64,000 nucleotides of DNA from Arthrobacter globiformis (GCF_030815865.1 NZ_JAUSXI010000001.1:1-64000); one strand, 5' to 3'. Shown: positions 7,338-16,156, counted from the first letter of the stretch. Made by a program: numbers and translations. The notes: a model not told the origin generated them from the letters alone.

Positions 7338-8411
7338 TCAGAGTTCGGCTTTGCCCTGCCGCCAGTACCCCATGAACGCCACTTGCTTCCGGTCGATGCC
7401 GACGTCGCGGACGAGGTAGCGCCGCATGTCCTTGATGACCGCGGATTCCCCGGCGATCCACGCGTAGAACGGCAGGGCGCCTGCGGGCTTGTCGGGGTTC
7501 TTCGTTGCGCTGACTGCGGCGGCATCGAGTCGTGCCGGGGTTTCCCACAGGATCTCCTGGTCAACGTTCACGTCGTCGGGCTCCGGGCCGGCGGCGTCGG
7601 CGGACTTGATGCCCACCCAGCCCGGCACGGGGACAGCCGCGCGCACCGCCTCCTGCAGGAGCTCGCCGTGCGGCCGGGACCTGCCGATCGAGGCGCCGCG
7701 TGCCAGCCAGGTGATTTCGACGTCGGCCGCCGTCTCCAGATCGAGGAAGTCGCCGGCGTCCGGTACTTCCAGGAAGGCATGCCCGGTCATGTAGCCGGGC
7801 AGGCTTTCGAGAATGGCGCTGATCGCGGGGACAGCCGTCTCGTCGCCGGCCAGGAGCACCCGTCCGGCCAGGCCGGGCCGCCATTCGATGCCCGAGTACG
7901 TTTCGGCGGTGACGCAGTGCGCCGCACGGTTGTTCGGCCCGATCAGGGTGATGGCGTCGCCCGGCTCGGCCGTCAGCGCCCAGTTCGCCGCGGGACCGCC
8001 GTCGCCGGCGGCGTCGAAATGCATCACGAAGTCGACGTCGATCTCCGGGTAGACGGCGTCCAGCCGGGCCTGCCGGACCGTGTAGGTGCGCATGGCGCCG
8101 CGGGTGGCCGGATCCATGGCCAGCCACTCCTGGTACCAGCCGCTCTCCTCCATCCGGAACTTCGGCAGCGGAAGCCGGCTGTTGTCCGGCGCCAGCGAAG
8201 GAATCATGAGTTTGATACGCAGGTCCAGGCTGTCGCCGTGGACACCGAAGTCGCGCAGCGAATAGCCGCCGAACGTCACGCGCCGGAAATTCGGGCTCAT
8301 CTCCTGCACGGCCGAGACGGTGACATCAAACGCCAGGGTCATCGGCTCGGTGGCGAAGCCGGGGCGGTCCGTGATGGACGTGCGGGCGGAACTGTTCTGT
8401 GCTGCGCTCAC
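7338..8411 (-). CDS. Siderophore-interacting protein (NAD(P)H-dependent ferric-siderophore reductase)
   Basis: This 357-residue protein of the SIP/ViuB family has an N-terminal FAD-binding barrel (FRRVTFGG, then MRTYTVRQARLD with the FAD motif near residue 110). The C-terminal reductase half has LLAGDETAVPAISAILE (about 190-210) and AWIAGESAVIKDMRRYLV near 320. It would reduce imported ferric siderophore in the cytosol to release iron. It is the last gene of the uptake operon; its GTG start overlaps the ATPase stop (GTGA). Confidence 0.92.
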   Translation of the reverse strand: MSAAQNSSARTSITDRPGFATEPMTLAFDVTVSAVQEMSPNFRRVTFGGYSLRDFGVHGDSLDLRIKLMIPSLAPDNSRLPLPKFRMEESGWYQEWLAMDPATRGAMRTYTVRQARLDAVYPEIDVDFVMHFDAAGDGGPAANWALTAEPGDAITLIGPNNRAAHCVTAETYSGIEWRPGLAGRVLLAGDETAVPAISAILESLPGYMTGHAFLEVPDAGDFLDLETAADVEITWLARGASIGRSRPHGELLQEAVRAAVPVPGWVGIKSADAAGPEPDDVNVDQEILWETPARLDAAAVSATKNPDKPAGALPFYAWIAGESAVIKDMRRYLVRDVGIDRKQVAFMGYWRQGKAEL

Positions 8412-9235
8412 GAGGCCATCTCCAGGGTCGTGGTCTGAACTTTTGGGTCGGCGTGGTGCCTGCCGAGGGGGATGATCAGCGGGGTGCCGGACACCGGATC
8501 CGGCACCACCCGGGATTCCAGTCCGAAGACACTCCTGACCAGCTCCTCGGTAATCACGCTGGACGATGCGCCCTCGGCCACGATCCGCCCGGCCTTCAGG
8601 GCGATGACATGGTCGGCGTACCGCGCGGCGAGGTTGAGGTCATGCAGGACGATCGCCACCGTGGTGCCGCGCTGGCGGTTGAGGTCGGTGACCAGGTCCA
8701 GCACCTCAACCTGGTGGGCGAGGTCCAGGTAGGTGGTGGGCTCGTCGAGCAGCAGCACGTCCGTTTCCTGGGCGAGCGCCATGGCGATCCACACCCGCTG
8801 GCGCTGACCGCCGGAGAGTTCGTCGACGTTCCGCCCGGCGAGCCCCAGCGTCTCGGTGGCCTCCAGCGCACGCTGCACCGCGGCGTCGTCCTTCTCCGAC
8901 CAGCTGCGGAAAATGCCCTGGTGCGGGTACCGCCCACGGCCCACCAGGTCACGGACGGTAATGCCGTCCGGCGCCGTCGGGTGCTGGGGCAGCAGTCCGA
9001 GGATACGGGCCAGCTCGCGCGCCGGGCGGGAGTGGATGTCCTTGCCGTCGAGGGTGACCGTGCCGCCGGCAGGCTTGAGGAGCCGGGACAGCCCTCGCAG
9101 CAGCGTGGATTTTCCGCAGGCGTTGGCGCCCACGATCATGGTCACCCTGCCCTCAGGGATTTCTGCGGTGAGGTTTTCCACGACCCGCCGCTGATCGTAC
9201 TGCAGCGTGAGGTCCCGGGCTTGAAGAACGGCCAT
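8408..9235 (-). CDS. Ferric-siderophore ABC transporter ATP-binding protein (FepC/FecE type)
   Basis: This 275-residue ABC ATPase has the Walker A motif GANACGKST, a Q-loop near LPQHPTAPDG, signature LSGGQRQRVWIAMALAQ, Walker B DVLLLDEPTTYLD and switch His in VLHDLNLAARYAD. The ATG at 9235 is preferred because it overlaps the upstream permease stop (TGATG); an upstream extension of 12 codons is less likely. It energises the two adjacent permeases. The run of five genes in one direction fits a complete iron-siderophore importer. Confidence 0.95.
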   Translation of the reverse strand: MAVLQARDLTLQYDQRRVVENLTAEIPEGRVTMIVGANACGKSTLLRGLSRLLKPAGGTVTLDGKDIHSRPARELARILGLLPQHPTAPDGITVRDLVGRGRYPHQGIFRSWSEKDDAAVQRALEATETLGLAGRNVDELSGGQRQRVWIAMALAQETDVLLLDEPTTYLDLAHQVEVLDLVTDLNRQRGTTVAIVLHDLNLAARYADHVIALKAGRIVAEGASSSVITEELVRSVFGLESRVVPDPVSGTPLIIPLGRHHADPKVQTTTLEMAS

Positions 9236-10368
9236 CAGGCATCCTTTCGGTTGGACGTGACCAGGAGCCACAGCAGGAATGGGGCGCCGAGGGCGCCGGT
9301 GACGACGCCGACCGGCAGGACGGTGCCGTCCAGCAGCAACGGGGCGACATTGGCGGCGAAGTAGTCCGCCGCCAGGACGATCAGGGCGCCCATCAGGGCC
9401 GCCGCCGGGAGACTGGAGCGGCCGGTGAAACGGCGGGCAATGGGGCCGGCAAGAAAGGCGACGAACGAAACGGGCCCGGCGGCCGCCGTCGCAACTGCGG
9501 CGAGCGCGACGGCGGTGAGCACCAGACCCAGCCGGGTCGCGGCCACGCGGATGCCGAGTCCCGCGGCGGCGTCGTCCCCCAGTTCGAGGATGCGCAGAGG
9601 GCCGTCCAGCAGGGAGGCGACCGGAACCAGGACCATCAGCGTCAGGGCCAGCACGCCCGCACGGTCCCAGCTGGCGGAGTTGAGCGAGCCGTTGATCCAG
9701 ATCAGCGCTTCCGCAGCGGTGCGGACGTCGGCCCGGGTCATGAGGAAGCTGACCATGGCGTGCAGCGCGGCGGCGATGCCCACGCCGGCGAGGATGAGGC
9801 GGTTACCGGCGCCGTTCCCGCGGCTGCCGCCGCCGAGACCCAGGGAGCCGCTGCGGGAGATGCCGTAGATCAGCGCCGCCACGGCCATTGCACCGCCGAG
9901 GGCAGCACCGGACACCGCGGCACCGGAGGCCCCGAACACCACGATGGCCAGGACGGCGGCCGCGCTGGCGCCGTAGCTGATGCCGATCACGTCCGGGCTG
10001 GCCAGCGGGTTGCGGAGCATGGTCTGGAACAGCGCGCCCGAGAGTCCGAAGGCCAGGCCGATCAGCATGCCGATGACCGCCCGCGGCAGCTTGGCCTCCA
10101 TCACGATGAAGCTGGCGCCGGGGATTTTCTCGCCGCCGGTGAAGTGGGCAGCGAGGATTTTGAAGAAGTCGGGGATGGTCACGGTGTAGCTGCCCAGCAG
10201 GATGCTTGCGGCCAACAGAAGCACGACGCCGGCGGCCAGTACCGTTGTCCTGTTCAGCAGGCTCCCGTTCAGCAGGCTCCGCCCCCGGTTGGAAGCGCGA
10301 ACGGGGGTGGGGGGCCCAAGTGTCCGTTCGCGCTTCCCGGTGGCCGCGGTGGTCGGGTTCGGAGTCAC
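9235..10368 (-). CDS. Iron-siderophore ABC transporter permease, FecCD family (second)
   Basis: This 377-residue FecCD permease has eight to ten hydrophobic segments. It contains the conserved LPRAVIGMLIGLAFGLSGAL, the NPLASPDVIGISYGA loop and a C-terminal GPVSFVAFLAGPIARR. The true start is the GTG at 10368, which overlaps the upstream permease stop (GTGA); the longer open frame upstream is non-coding. The first 40 residues are unusual. They include KRERTLG and PVRA, which are translated from a dispersed palindrome (10293-10335) and are not part of the permease fold. Confidence 0.93.
   Translation of the reverse strand: MTPNPTTAATGKRERTLGPPTPVRASNRGRSLLNGSLLNRTTVLAAGVVLLLAASILLGSYTVTIPDFFKILAAHFTGGEKIPGASFIVMEAKLPRAVIGMLIGLAFGLSGALFQTMLRNPLASPDVIGISYGASAAAVLAIVVFGASGAAVSGAALGGAMAVAALIYGISRSGSLGLGGGSRGNGAGNRLILAGVGIAAALHAMVSFLMTRADVRTAAEALIWINGSLNSASWDRAGVLALTLMVLVPVASLLDGPLRILELGDDAAAGLGIRVAATRLGLVLTAVALAAVATAAAGPVSFVAFLAGPIARRFTGRSSLPAAALMGALIVLAADYFAANVAPLLLDGTVLPVGVVTGALGAPFLLWLLVTSNRKDA
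10293..10335. repeat. Dispersed palindrome A, copy inside a permease gene
   Basis: Arms AAGCGCGAACGG (10293-10304) and CCGTTCGCGCTT (10324-10335) are perfectly complementary over 12 bp. The right arm extends to AAGTGTCCGTTCGCGCTT, the hallmark of the family. It lies within the 5' coding region of the second FecCD permease and is translated as KRERTLG...PVRA. Related copies are at 11377-11439 and 53599-53654. Confidence 0.85.
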
Positions 10369-11474
10369 AGGCCCGCCCCCTTGCCGCACCGGACCAGCCA
10401 GACGAAGACCGGTGCGCCGATCAAGGCGGTCATGATGCCGGCCGGGACCTCGCCGGGTAGCAGGATCACCCGGCCCACGACGTCGGACACGAGTAGCAGC
10501 GCGGGTGCGAGCACGGCGGAGAACGGCAAGATCCAGCGGTAGTCGGGGCCGGTCAGGGAGCGGACGGCGTTCGGGACAACGAGGCCCACGAACCCGATGG
10601 GGCCGGCCAGCGCCGTCGCCGCACCGCACAGCAGGACGATGCCCAGCGCGGTGACGGCGCGGGCCAGTCCGACGTTCTGGCCCAGGCCGCGGGCGACGTC
10701 GTCGCCCAGCGCCAGGCTGTTAAGGACCCGTCCCGTCAGAAGCACGATCAGTGCCCCAGCGATGAGGAACGGCACCCCGGGCAGCACCATGGACCAGTCG
10801 CGCCCGGCAATGCCGCCCACCTGCCAGAAGCGGAAACGGTCCAGGGTGTCCTGGCTGGAGACCAGGATGACGTTCATCAGTGAGAACAGCCCCGCGCTCA
10901 GGGCGGCGCCCGCCAGGGCGAGCTTGACCGGTGTCGCGCCGTCCCGGCCCATGGAGGCAATGAGGTAAACGACGACGGCGGCAGCAGCAGCCCCGATGAA
11001 CGCGAACCAGATGTAACCGGTCAGCGAGGAGATGCCGAAGATATAGATCCCGGTGACCACGGCCAGGGCGGCACCGGCGTTGACGCCGATGATGCCCGGG
11101 TCTGCCAGCGGGTTGCGCGCCACGCCCTGCATGGCCGCGCCCGCCAGGCCGAGCGCCGCACCGGCGAGCAGGCCCAGGACCGTCCGCGGGATCCGGGCAT
11201 GCACCACCGCGTGGTCGCCGTCCGCCGGGTTGAACTGGGTCAGGGCCTGCCATACGGTTTCGAAGGCCAGGCCGCGGGCGCCCACGGCCAGTGACGCGCC
11301 GCAGACAACACCGAGCACGACGACGGCGGCCAGCAGCCAGGCGGGGCGCGGCCCGGGGACCTTGCGCGCAGGCTGGGCGCGAACGGGCAGTTGCGGCCCC
11401 TCAACCGCGGCCACAGGGGCTCCAAGTGTCCGTTCGCGCTGGGTGGCGGGGGCCGTCGTCGTGCTCGATGTCAT
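10365..11474 (-). CDS. Iron-siderophore ABC transporter permease, FecCD family (first)
   Basis: This 369-residue FecCD permease contains RIPRTVLGLLAGAALGLAGA, NPLADPGIIGVNAGAALAVV and GPIGFVGLVVPNAVR, the standard FecCD landmarks, with about nine membrane segments. It pairs with the downstream permease to form the importer channel. The N-terminal 40 residues before the first membrane helix again contain RERTLG and PVRA from the same palindrome family as in the neighbouring gene. The start is 24 nt after the binding-protein stop. Confidence 0.93.
   Translation of the reverse strand: MTSSTTTAPATQRERTLGAPVAAVEGPQLPVRAQPARKVPGPRPAWLLAAVVVLGVVCGASLAVGARGLAFETVWQALTQFNPADGDHAVVHARIPRTVLGLLAGAALGLAGAAMQGVARNPLADPGIIGVNAGAALAVVTGIYIFGISSLTGYIWFAFIGAAAAAVVVYLIASMGRDGATPVKLALAGAALSAGLFSLMNVILVSSQDTLDRFRFWQVGGIAGRDWSMVLPGVPFLIAGALIVLLTGRVLNSLALGDDVARGLGQNVGLARAVTALGIVLLCGAATALAGPIGFVGLVVPNAVRSLTGPDYRWILPFSAVLAPALLLVSDVVGRVILLPGEVPAGIMTALIGAPVFVWLVRCGKGAGL
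11377..11439. repeat. Dispersed palindrome A, copy in the first permease gene
   Basis: GCGCGAACGG (11377-11386) pairs with CCGTTCGCGC (11430-11439). The right arm is part of AAGTGTCCGTTCGCGC. Between them is GC-rich sequence with further local symmetry (GGCCCC...GGGGC). On the coding (minus) strand it is read in the same frame as in the second permease, giving RERTLG and PVRA. Confidence 0.8.
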
Positions 11475-11498
11475 GGGAGGCTGTCTACCGAACCCGGG

Positions 11499-12617
11499 CT
11501 AGGCAGCGTCGGCGGCTTTGGCCAGCTGCGGCAGGAACGTGTCCAGCGACCACGGCAGGCTCAGCGGCGAGGAGGCCGAGATGGACAGGGTGAGCGTGTT
11601 GTCCGAGTCCGCGACCATGGCGCCGTTCTTGATGGCCGGGATCTGGCCCAGCAGTGGGTCAGCCTTGATGGAATCGGTGGTCTTGGCGTCCGGGACCCAG
11701 GTCACGAAGATGTCGGACTCGAGCTCGTTGGCCTTCTCCGCGGACCACGGGATGAAGAATTCCTTGGATCCCTTCGAGTTCTCCTCCACCACGGGGGCGA
11801 GCTTCATGCCGATCTCGCTGAGGAAGCGCGGCCGGTTGTCGTTGGCGGTGTACACGTTCACGCCGTCGCTCTTGGCCGGCTCGAGGTTTCCGTAGATGAA
11901 GCTCTTGCCGGCGAGCTGCGGGTAGTCGGAAACCTTGTCCTTGACGGTGGCCTCGGTGTCAGCGATCAACTTCGTGGCTTCGGCTTCCTTGCCCAGCGCC
12001 TTGCCGATGATGCTCGTGGAGTCCTGCCAGGATGTGCCGTAGGCCAGCTCGGGGTGGGCAACCACTGGCGCGATTTCGCTGAGCTTCTTGTAGTCCTCTT
12101 CCGTCAGGCCGGAGTAGGCACCCAGGATGACGTCCGGATTGAGCTTGGCGATCTCAGTGAAGTTGATGCCGTCAGCCTCGGAGAACTGGACCGGGGCATT
12201 GTCCGAACCGAACCCCGCGCCGAGCTTCTCCAGCGCGGCGTCCTTCCACGGCGTGGACCCCTTGTCGTTGCCGCCCCATTCGTTCTTGGGCACACCCACC
12301 GGAACTACGCCCAGCGCGATTGCAACGTCGTCGTTGACCCAGGAGACCGTGACGACGCGTTTGGGCTGTTCCTTAATGGTGGTCTCGCCAAAGACGTGCT
12401 TGATGGTGACGGGGAACTGCGCGCTGGCGGATGAAGTGGCGCTGGCTTCCGAAGCGGTGGAGGCAGGCCCTGTGGAGCATGCGGTCAGGGAGAGTGCCGC
12501 GGCGGCGAGGACGGCGGTGGCCTTGCCGGCGGTCTTGAGCAGTGAGCGGCGCGTGGTGCCAGCGGCAGCAATGCCGTATAAAGCGGCCTGCCGGCGGGGG
12601 AAGAAGGGGGAAGTCAC
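11499..12617 (-). CDS. Iron-siderophore substrate-binding lipoprotein (FecB/FepB type)
   Basis: This 372-residue periplasmic-binding-like protein has a twin-arginine-like TTRRSLLK near residue 22, a hydrophobic stretch and a lipobox LTACS with Cys near 47. This suggests a lipoprotein exported by Tat or Sec. The mature part starts VTIKHVFGETTIKEQPKRVV, the family entry motif, and continues with LNPDVILGAYSG. It captures ferric siderophore and delivers it to the adjacent permeases. It is the first gene of the operon, with an iron box 33-51 bp upstream of its start. Confidence 0.93.
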   Translation of the reverse strand: MTSPFFPRRQAALYGIAAAGTTRRSLLKTAGKATAVLAAAALSLTACSTGPASTASEASATSSASAQFPVTIKHVFGETTIKEQPKRVVTVSWVNDDVAIALGVVPVGVPKNEWGGNDKGSTPWKDAALEKLGAGFGSDNAPVQFSEADGINFTEIAKLNPDVILGAYSGLTEEDYKKLSEIAPVVAHPELAYGTSWQDSTSIIGKALGKEAEATKLIADTEATVKDKVSDYPQLAGKSFIYGNLEPAKSDGVNVYTANDNRPRFLSEIGMKLAPVVEENSKGSKEFFIPWSAEKANELESDIFVTWVPDAKTTDSIKADPLLGQIPAIKNGAMVADSDNTLTLSISASSPLSLPWSLDTFLPQLAKAADAA

Positions 12618-12649
12618 GGAACTCCTTAGGTGAATGAAGCAAACCCAAG

Positions 12650-12668
12650 TAAGGCTAGCCTACCCTTC
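12650..12668 (-). promoter_or_regulatory. DtxR/IdeR-type iron box
   Basis: TAAGGCTAGCCTACCCTTC matches the 19-bp consensus TTAGGTTAGCCTAACCTAA at 14 positions, including the central TAGCCTA. It lies upstream of the binding-protein gene, where a repressor loaded with Fe(II) would block the whole uptake operon. Confidence 0.8.
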
Positions 12669-12744
12669 CGAAGATTACGAAAGGTTTGCGTCACGTAATT
12701 GTCCCGAGTGGCCAGGATAACGTTCTGCGCCTTGCCAGCCAAGG

Positions 12745-12784
12745 GTGAACAATGGTTCACTCAAAGGAGTAAACGCCCGTTCAC
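12745..12784 (+). promoter_or_regulatory. Pair of palindromic TetR-type operators
   Basis: Two sites share the pattern GTGAAC-4 nt-GTTCAC. The first is GTGAACAATGGTTCAC at 12745-12760 (perfect arms). The second is GTAAACGCCCGTTCAC at 12769-12784 (one arm mismatch). Their start-to-start distance is 24 bp. They lie 43-82 bp before the MFS start, and the operon encodes a TetR regulator, so autorepression and ligand-induced efflux are likely. Confidence 0.65.
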
Positions 12785-12826
12785 CCCTTATTCGGGCAAC
12801 CCCTCCCCCACAAAGGCCTGCCGCAC

Positions 12827-14789
12827 ATGACAGCACCCCCTGCCCCGAAACCAACCCGCAGCGCGTCCGCCATCACTACAGTCCTGGCGCTCAGCGGCAC
12901 GCTGGTGGCACTCATGCAGACCCTGGTGGTGCCGCTGCTGCCCGACTTTCCGCGGATCCTTTCTGTCACGCCCGACGATGCATCCTGGCTGGTGACTGCC
13001 ACGCTCCTCGCCAGCGCGGTCGCCACTCCTATCGTGTCCCGCAGTGCCGATATGTACGGCAAGCGGAAGATGATGGTCATCTGCCTGGCCATCATGGTGG
13101 CCGGTTCGGTCATGGCCGCCCTGGGCGGGACCTTCCTGTGGCTGATCATCGGGCGGGCGCTTCAGGGGTTCTCCGCGTCGCTGATCCCGGTGGGCATCAG
13201 CATCATGCGCGATGAACTGCCCAAGGAAAAGATGGGCTCCGCGGTGGCCCTCATGAGTGCCACCCTGGGCATCGGCAGCGCCATGGGCCTGCCGCTCGCC
13301 GGCCTCCTCTATGAAAGCCTCGGCTGGACGTCCATCTTCTGGGTCTCCGCGGCCGCCGGCATGCTGCTGCTGCTGGCGGTTGTGCTCGTGGTTCCGGAGT
13401 CCAAGGTGCGCACTCCCGGCCGCTTCGACTACGCGGGCGCGTTGGTGCTCTCCGCCGCACTGGGATCGCTGCTGTTGGCGATTTCCAAGGGGGGCGCCTG
13501 GGGGCTGGGGCTCGGAACCCGTGCTGCTGCTGTTCCTCGCGGCGGCGCTGCTGCTGGCCGCCTGGATTCCCTATGAGCTCAGGGTTGGCCAGCCCATGGT
13601 GGATCTTCGCACCACGGCGCGGCGGCCTGTCCTGATGACCAACCTCGCGTCACTGCTGATCGGTTTCGCGATGTTCGCCAACATGCTCCTCACCACCCAG
13701 CAGCTTCAGCTCCCCGGCGCCACCGGTTACGGCTTTGAACTGAACGTCATCACGGCCGGCCTCTGCATGGTGCCATCCGGACTGGCCATGGTGGTGTTCG
13801 CCCCGGTGTCCGGCGGCATCATCCGACGCTTCGGCGGCAGGTCCGCCCTGATGACCGGCGCCGGAGTGATGATCGTCGGGTACGTGGGCCGGGTCTTCTT
13901 CTACGACTCCATCACCTGGGTGATCATCGGCTCCACGGTGGTGAGCGTCGGCACGGCTATCGCGTATGCCGCCATGCCAACGCTGATCATGGGTGTCGTA
14001 CCGATCACGGAGACCGCCTCCGCCAACGGACTCAACAGCCTGGTCCGCTCCATTGGCACGTCGACATCCAGCGCCGCCGTCGCCGCAGTACTGACCTCGG
14101 TCACCATTCCGCTCGGCGCCGCCCGGCTGCCCTCGTTCGACGCGTTCCGGGATGTGTTCTGGATGGCCGCGCTGGCCTCCGCCGCCTCCGTCCTCGCCGC
14201 CATCTTCATTCCCCGCACCATCACGCACCGCCCGTCCGCTCCGGCGGCACCAGAACTGGTGGTGCAGGGGCGCGTCCTGGCACCCGACCACCGCCCGCTC
14301 ACTCCCGCCGTCGTCACCGTCCTCCAGACGGGGGGCGAGCCGGTGGACTGGAGCCGCGTGGACACCGACGGCAACTATTCGGTGGCACTGCCCGGCGCCG
14401 GGAAGTACCTCGTGGTGGCCAACGCGGCGGGCTGGGCGCCGATGGCGGAGGTCTTCGATTTCGACGGGCGCACGCTGAAGCAGAACTTCCTCTTGCAGGA
14501 GCGGCTGGAAATCAGGGGCCGGGCCGCCATCGGCAGCGAGCCCGTAACCGGCGCCGTGGTGACGCTGCTGCACGCCACCGGGGAGCATGTGGACACCGCA
14601 CGGACGGACGACGACGGCGTGTACACACTTCCGCTGCCCGCCGCCGGACGCTACATAGTGGCTATGCTTCATCCCGTGACTCATCAAGCCGTGGCGCGGA
14701 AGCTCGCCGTCGACAACCGGTCCGTGACCATGGACCTAGCAGCTGAGCCCGTCCCGCAAGGGAACGGGGCAGAGCCGGTGCGCGCATGA
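12827..14789 (+). pseudogene. MFS drug-efflux transporter with C-terminal carboxypeptidase-regulatory-like repeats, frameshifted
   Basis: The first frame runs through the N-terminal transporter half (MTAPPAPKPTRSASAITT..., motif A region SRSADMYGKRKMM) up to about 13500. The rest continues in the next frame from WGSEPVLLLFLAAALLLA to the stop at 14789. One extra G in the G5 run 13500-13504 explains the break; removing it gives a continuous 653-residue DHA2-like transporter. After the membrane part come two beta-sandwich repeats (ELVVQGRVLAPDHRPLTP and LEIRGRAAIGSEPVTGAV), like CarboxypepD_reg/CnaB domains. The stop overlaps the TetR start. Either a sequence error or a recent inactivation. Confidence 0.85.
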
Positions 14790-15346
14790 GCAGCCCCAGC
14801 CAGGAGTCCATCCTCACCGCGGCGGGCCGGCTGTTCGGCGAACGGGGCTACCGGGCCGTGACGGTCCGGGACATCGCCGCGGAGGCCGGGGTTTCGGCGG
14901 CCCTAGTGATGAAGCTGTTCATCTCCAAGGCCAAGCTGTTCGCGGCGGTGCAGCCGGACGAGTCGCTGCTCACCGAACTGTCTGTCCCGGCGTCCGAGCT
15001 CGGCGGCGCCCTGGTCTTCCGCGTGCTGATGCGGCGGGAACGCGGCATGCACGAGCCGTGGGCCAGCATTCCGATCAATGTTCACGATGCCCCGGATCCA
15101 GACGCGGCGCGGAGCGAACTGCGCGAACGCTACCTCGGCAGCATCGCACAGCTGATCGGGGATGCGACGCCGGACCGCCGTTATGCCTCGACTGTCACCG
15201 CCCTGATGACCGGCTTCGGCGAAACCGTGCGCACCCTGGGACTCTTCGACGGCTGGGACTTTGACGAGCTGGTGGCCTACTTCGGCGGGATCGTCCAGGC
15301 CCAGATCGACGCCTGCACTGCCGCACACACGAAAGCCGCTGGTTGA
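14786..15346 (+). CDS. TetR-family transcriptional regulator
   Basis: This 186-residue protein has an N-terminal TetR helix-turn-helix (residues 5-50: AGRLFGERGYRAVTVRDIAAEAGVS split around the turn, then ALVMKLFISKAKLFAA). A helical ligand domain follows. Its ATG overlaps the MFS stop (ATGA), so it is co-transcribed with the efflux gene and presumably represses it through the GTGAAC-N4-GTTCAC sites upstream. The last codons and the stop (GCTGGTTGA) are supplied by a dispersed palindrome, so the C-terminus may be recently altered. Confidence 0.9.
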   Translation: MSSPSQESILTAAGRLFGERGYRAVTVRDIAAEAGVSAALVMKLFISKAKLFAAVQPDESLLTELSVPASELGGALVFRVLMRRERGMHEPWASIPINVHDAPDPDAARSELRERYLGSIAQLIGDATPDRRYASTVTALMTGFGETVRTLGLFDGWDFDELVAYFGGIVQAQIDACTAAHTKAAG

Positions 15347-15417
15347 GCCTGGCGAACCCTCGGTTTCGGCAGGCTCAACCAGCGGACGCATCAACCAGCG
15401 ACAGGCTCAGCCAGCGG
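15338..15417. repeat. Dispersed palindrome B, copy at the tetR 3' end
   Basis: The left arm GCTGGTTGAGCCTGGCGAAC (15338-15357) pairs with the right arm GTTTCGGCAGGCTCAACC (about 15363-15380). A further decayed partial copy (caaccagcgacaggctc) follows to 15417. The left arm contains the tetR stop codon. The same family recurs at 19821, 20573 and 51926. Confidence 0.85.
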
Positions 15418-15421
15418 CATG

Positions 15422-16156
15422 TCATCTGTATGAGATGCTCAGCAGCAGCGCCTTGAGGGCCTGCCCCTCGGAGCCAGCCAGCCAGGACTTGGCCGCGGCG
15501 TCATTGGCGAAGGGCTTCTCGATGAACTTCACGTCGGCCAGGATGACGCCGTCCCCGGCGCGGATGATGCCGTCGAGCGCGGATCCCTGCCCTGACTTGG
15601 GAGCCCCCGCCGCCAGGTGCATCCGGTAGGTGGCGCTGCTGTCCGTCCGGTCCGCGTAGAACGCGTAGTGGGCAGCCGGCGCGGGCTGCGCCGCGAGTCC
15701 CGGAACCGGTGCGGACTCGTAGACGGTGCGGGTCACCGGGTGGGAGACGCCGTCGGCGACCCGTCCGGAGTACACGGTGGCCTGCTCGGTGCCGCTCGCG
15801 TCGACAACTGTGGCGGTGGCCGAATCCGACGGCGACCCGGCGCCGGTAAAGAGCTCAACCTTCCAGTCGGCCGGGTACTTGAAGGACACGTGGCCGTTCG
15901 GGAATGTGTACGTCTTCAGCTCGGCGGGTGCGGGAGCGGACGACGGCGTGGCCCCCGGCGTCGCCGCACCGCCGGCACCTGCACCGGCACCGCCAGAGGC
16001 GGAGGCTGAAGGGCGCGGTGAAGCAGGTGCCGTTGCGGAAGCGGCCAGGGAGGATGGGGACGGAGCCGCCGACACCATGGCCCCGCAGCCGGCCAGGGCG
16101 AGAGCGGCGGCAGCAGCAAGGACAGGGACGAGGGGGGCGCGGAACGCAGGGCGCAT
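15422..16156 (-). CDS. Putative lipoprotein of unknown function
   Basis: This product of about 244 residues begins MRPAFRAPLVPVLAAAA and has a lipobox LALAGCGAM, followed by a Ser/Ala/Pro/Gly-rich linker and a soluble domain. The domain starts TYTFPNGHVSFKYPADWKVE, which resembles small surface beta-domain lipoproteins. The ATG at 16156 is chosen because AAAGG lies 7 nt upstream; an ATG five codons earlier is possible. It follows jetC on the same strand, after a gap with a possible weak terminator, and nothing links it to the SMC genes. Confidence 0.7.
   Translation of the reverse strand: MRPAFRAPLVPVLAAAAALALAGCGAMVSAAPSPSSLAASATAPASPRPSASASGGAGAGAGGAATPGATPSSAPAPAELKTYTFPNGHVSFKYPADWKVELFTGAGSPSDSATATVVDASGTEQATVYSGRVADGVSHPVTRTVYESAPVPGLAAQPAPAAHYAFYADRTDSSATYRMHLAAGAPKSGQGSALDGIIRAGDGVILADVKFIEKPFANDAAAKSWLAGSEGQALKALLLSISYR

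Noticed and set aside
10293..11439. Palindromes in the permease genes as insertion-sequence ends
   Set aside because: The arms enclose only tens of bases, no transposase is present, and the reading frames stay open through them.
13490..13510. Programmed ribosomal frameshifting in the MFS gene
   Set aside because: No slippery heptamer and no downstream pseudoknot-like structure is apparent; a single extra G in a homopolymer explains it more simply.
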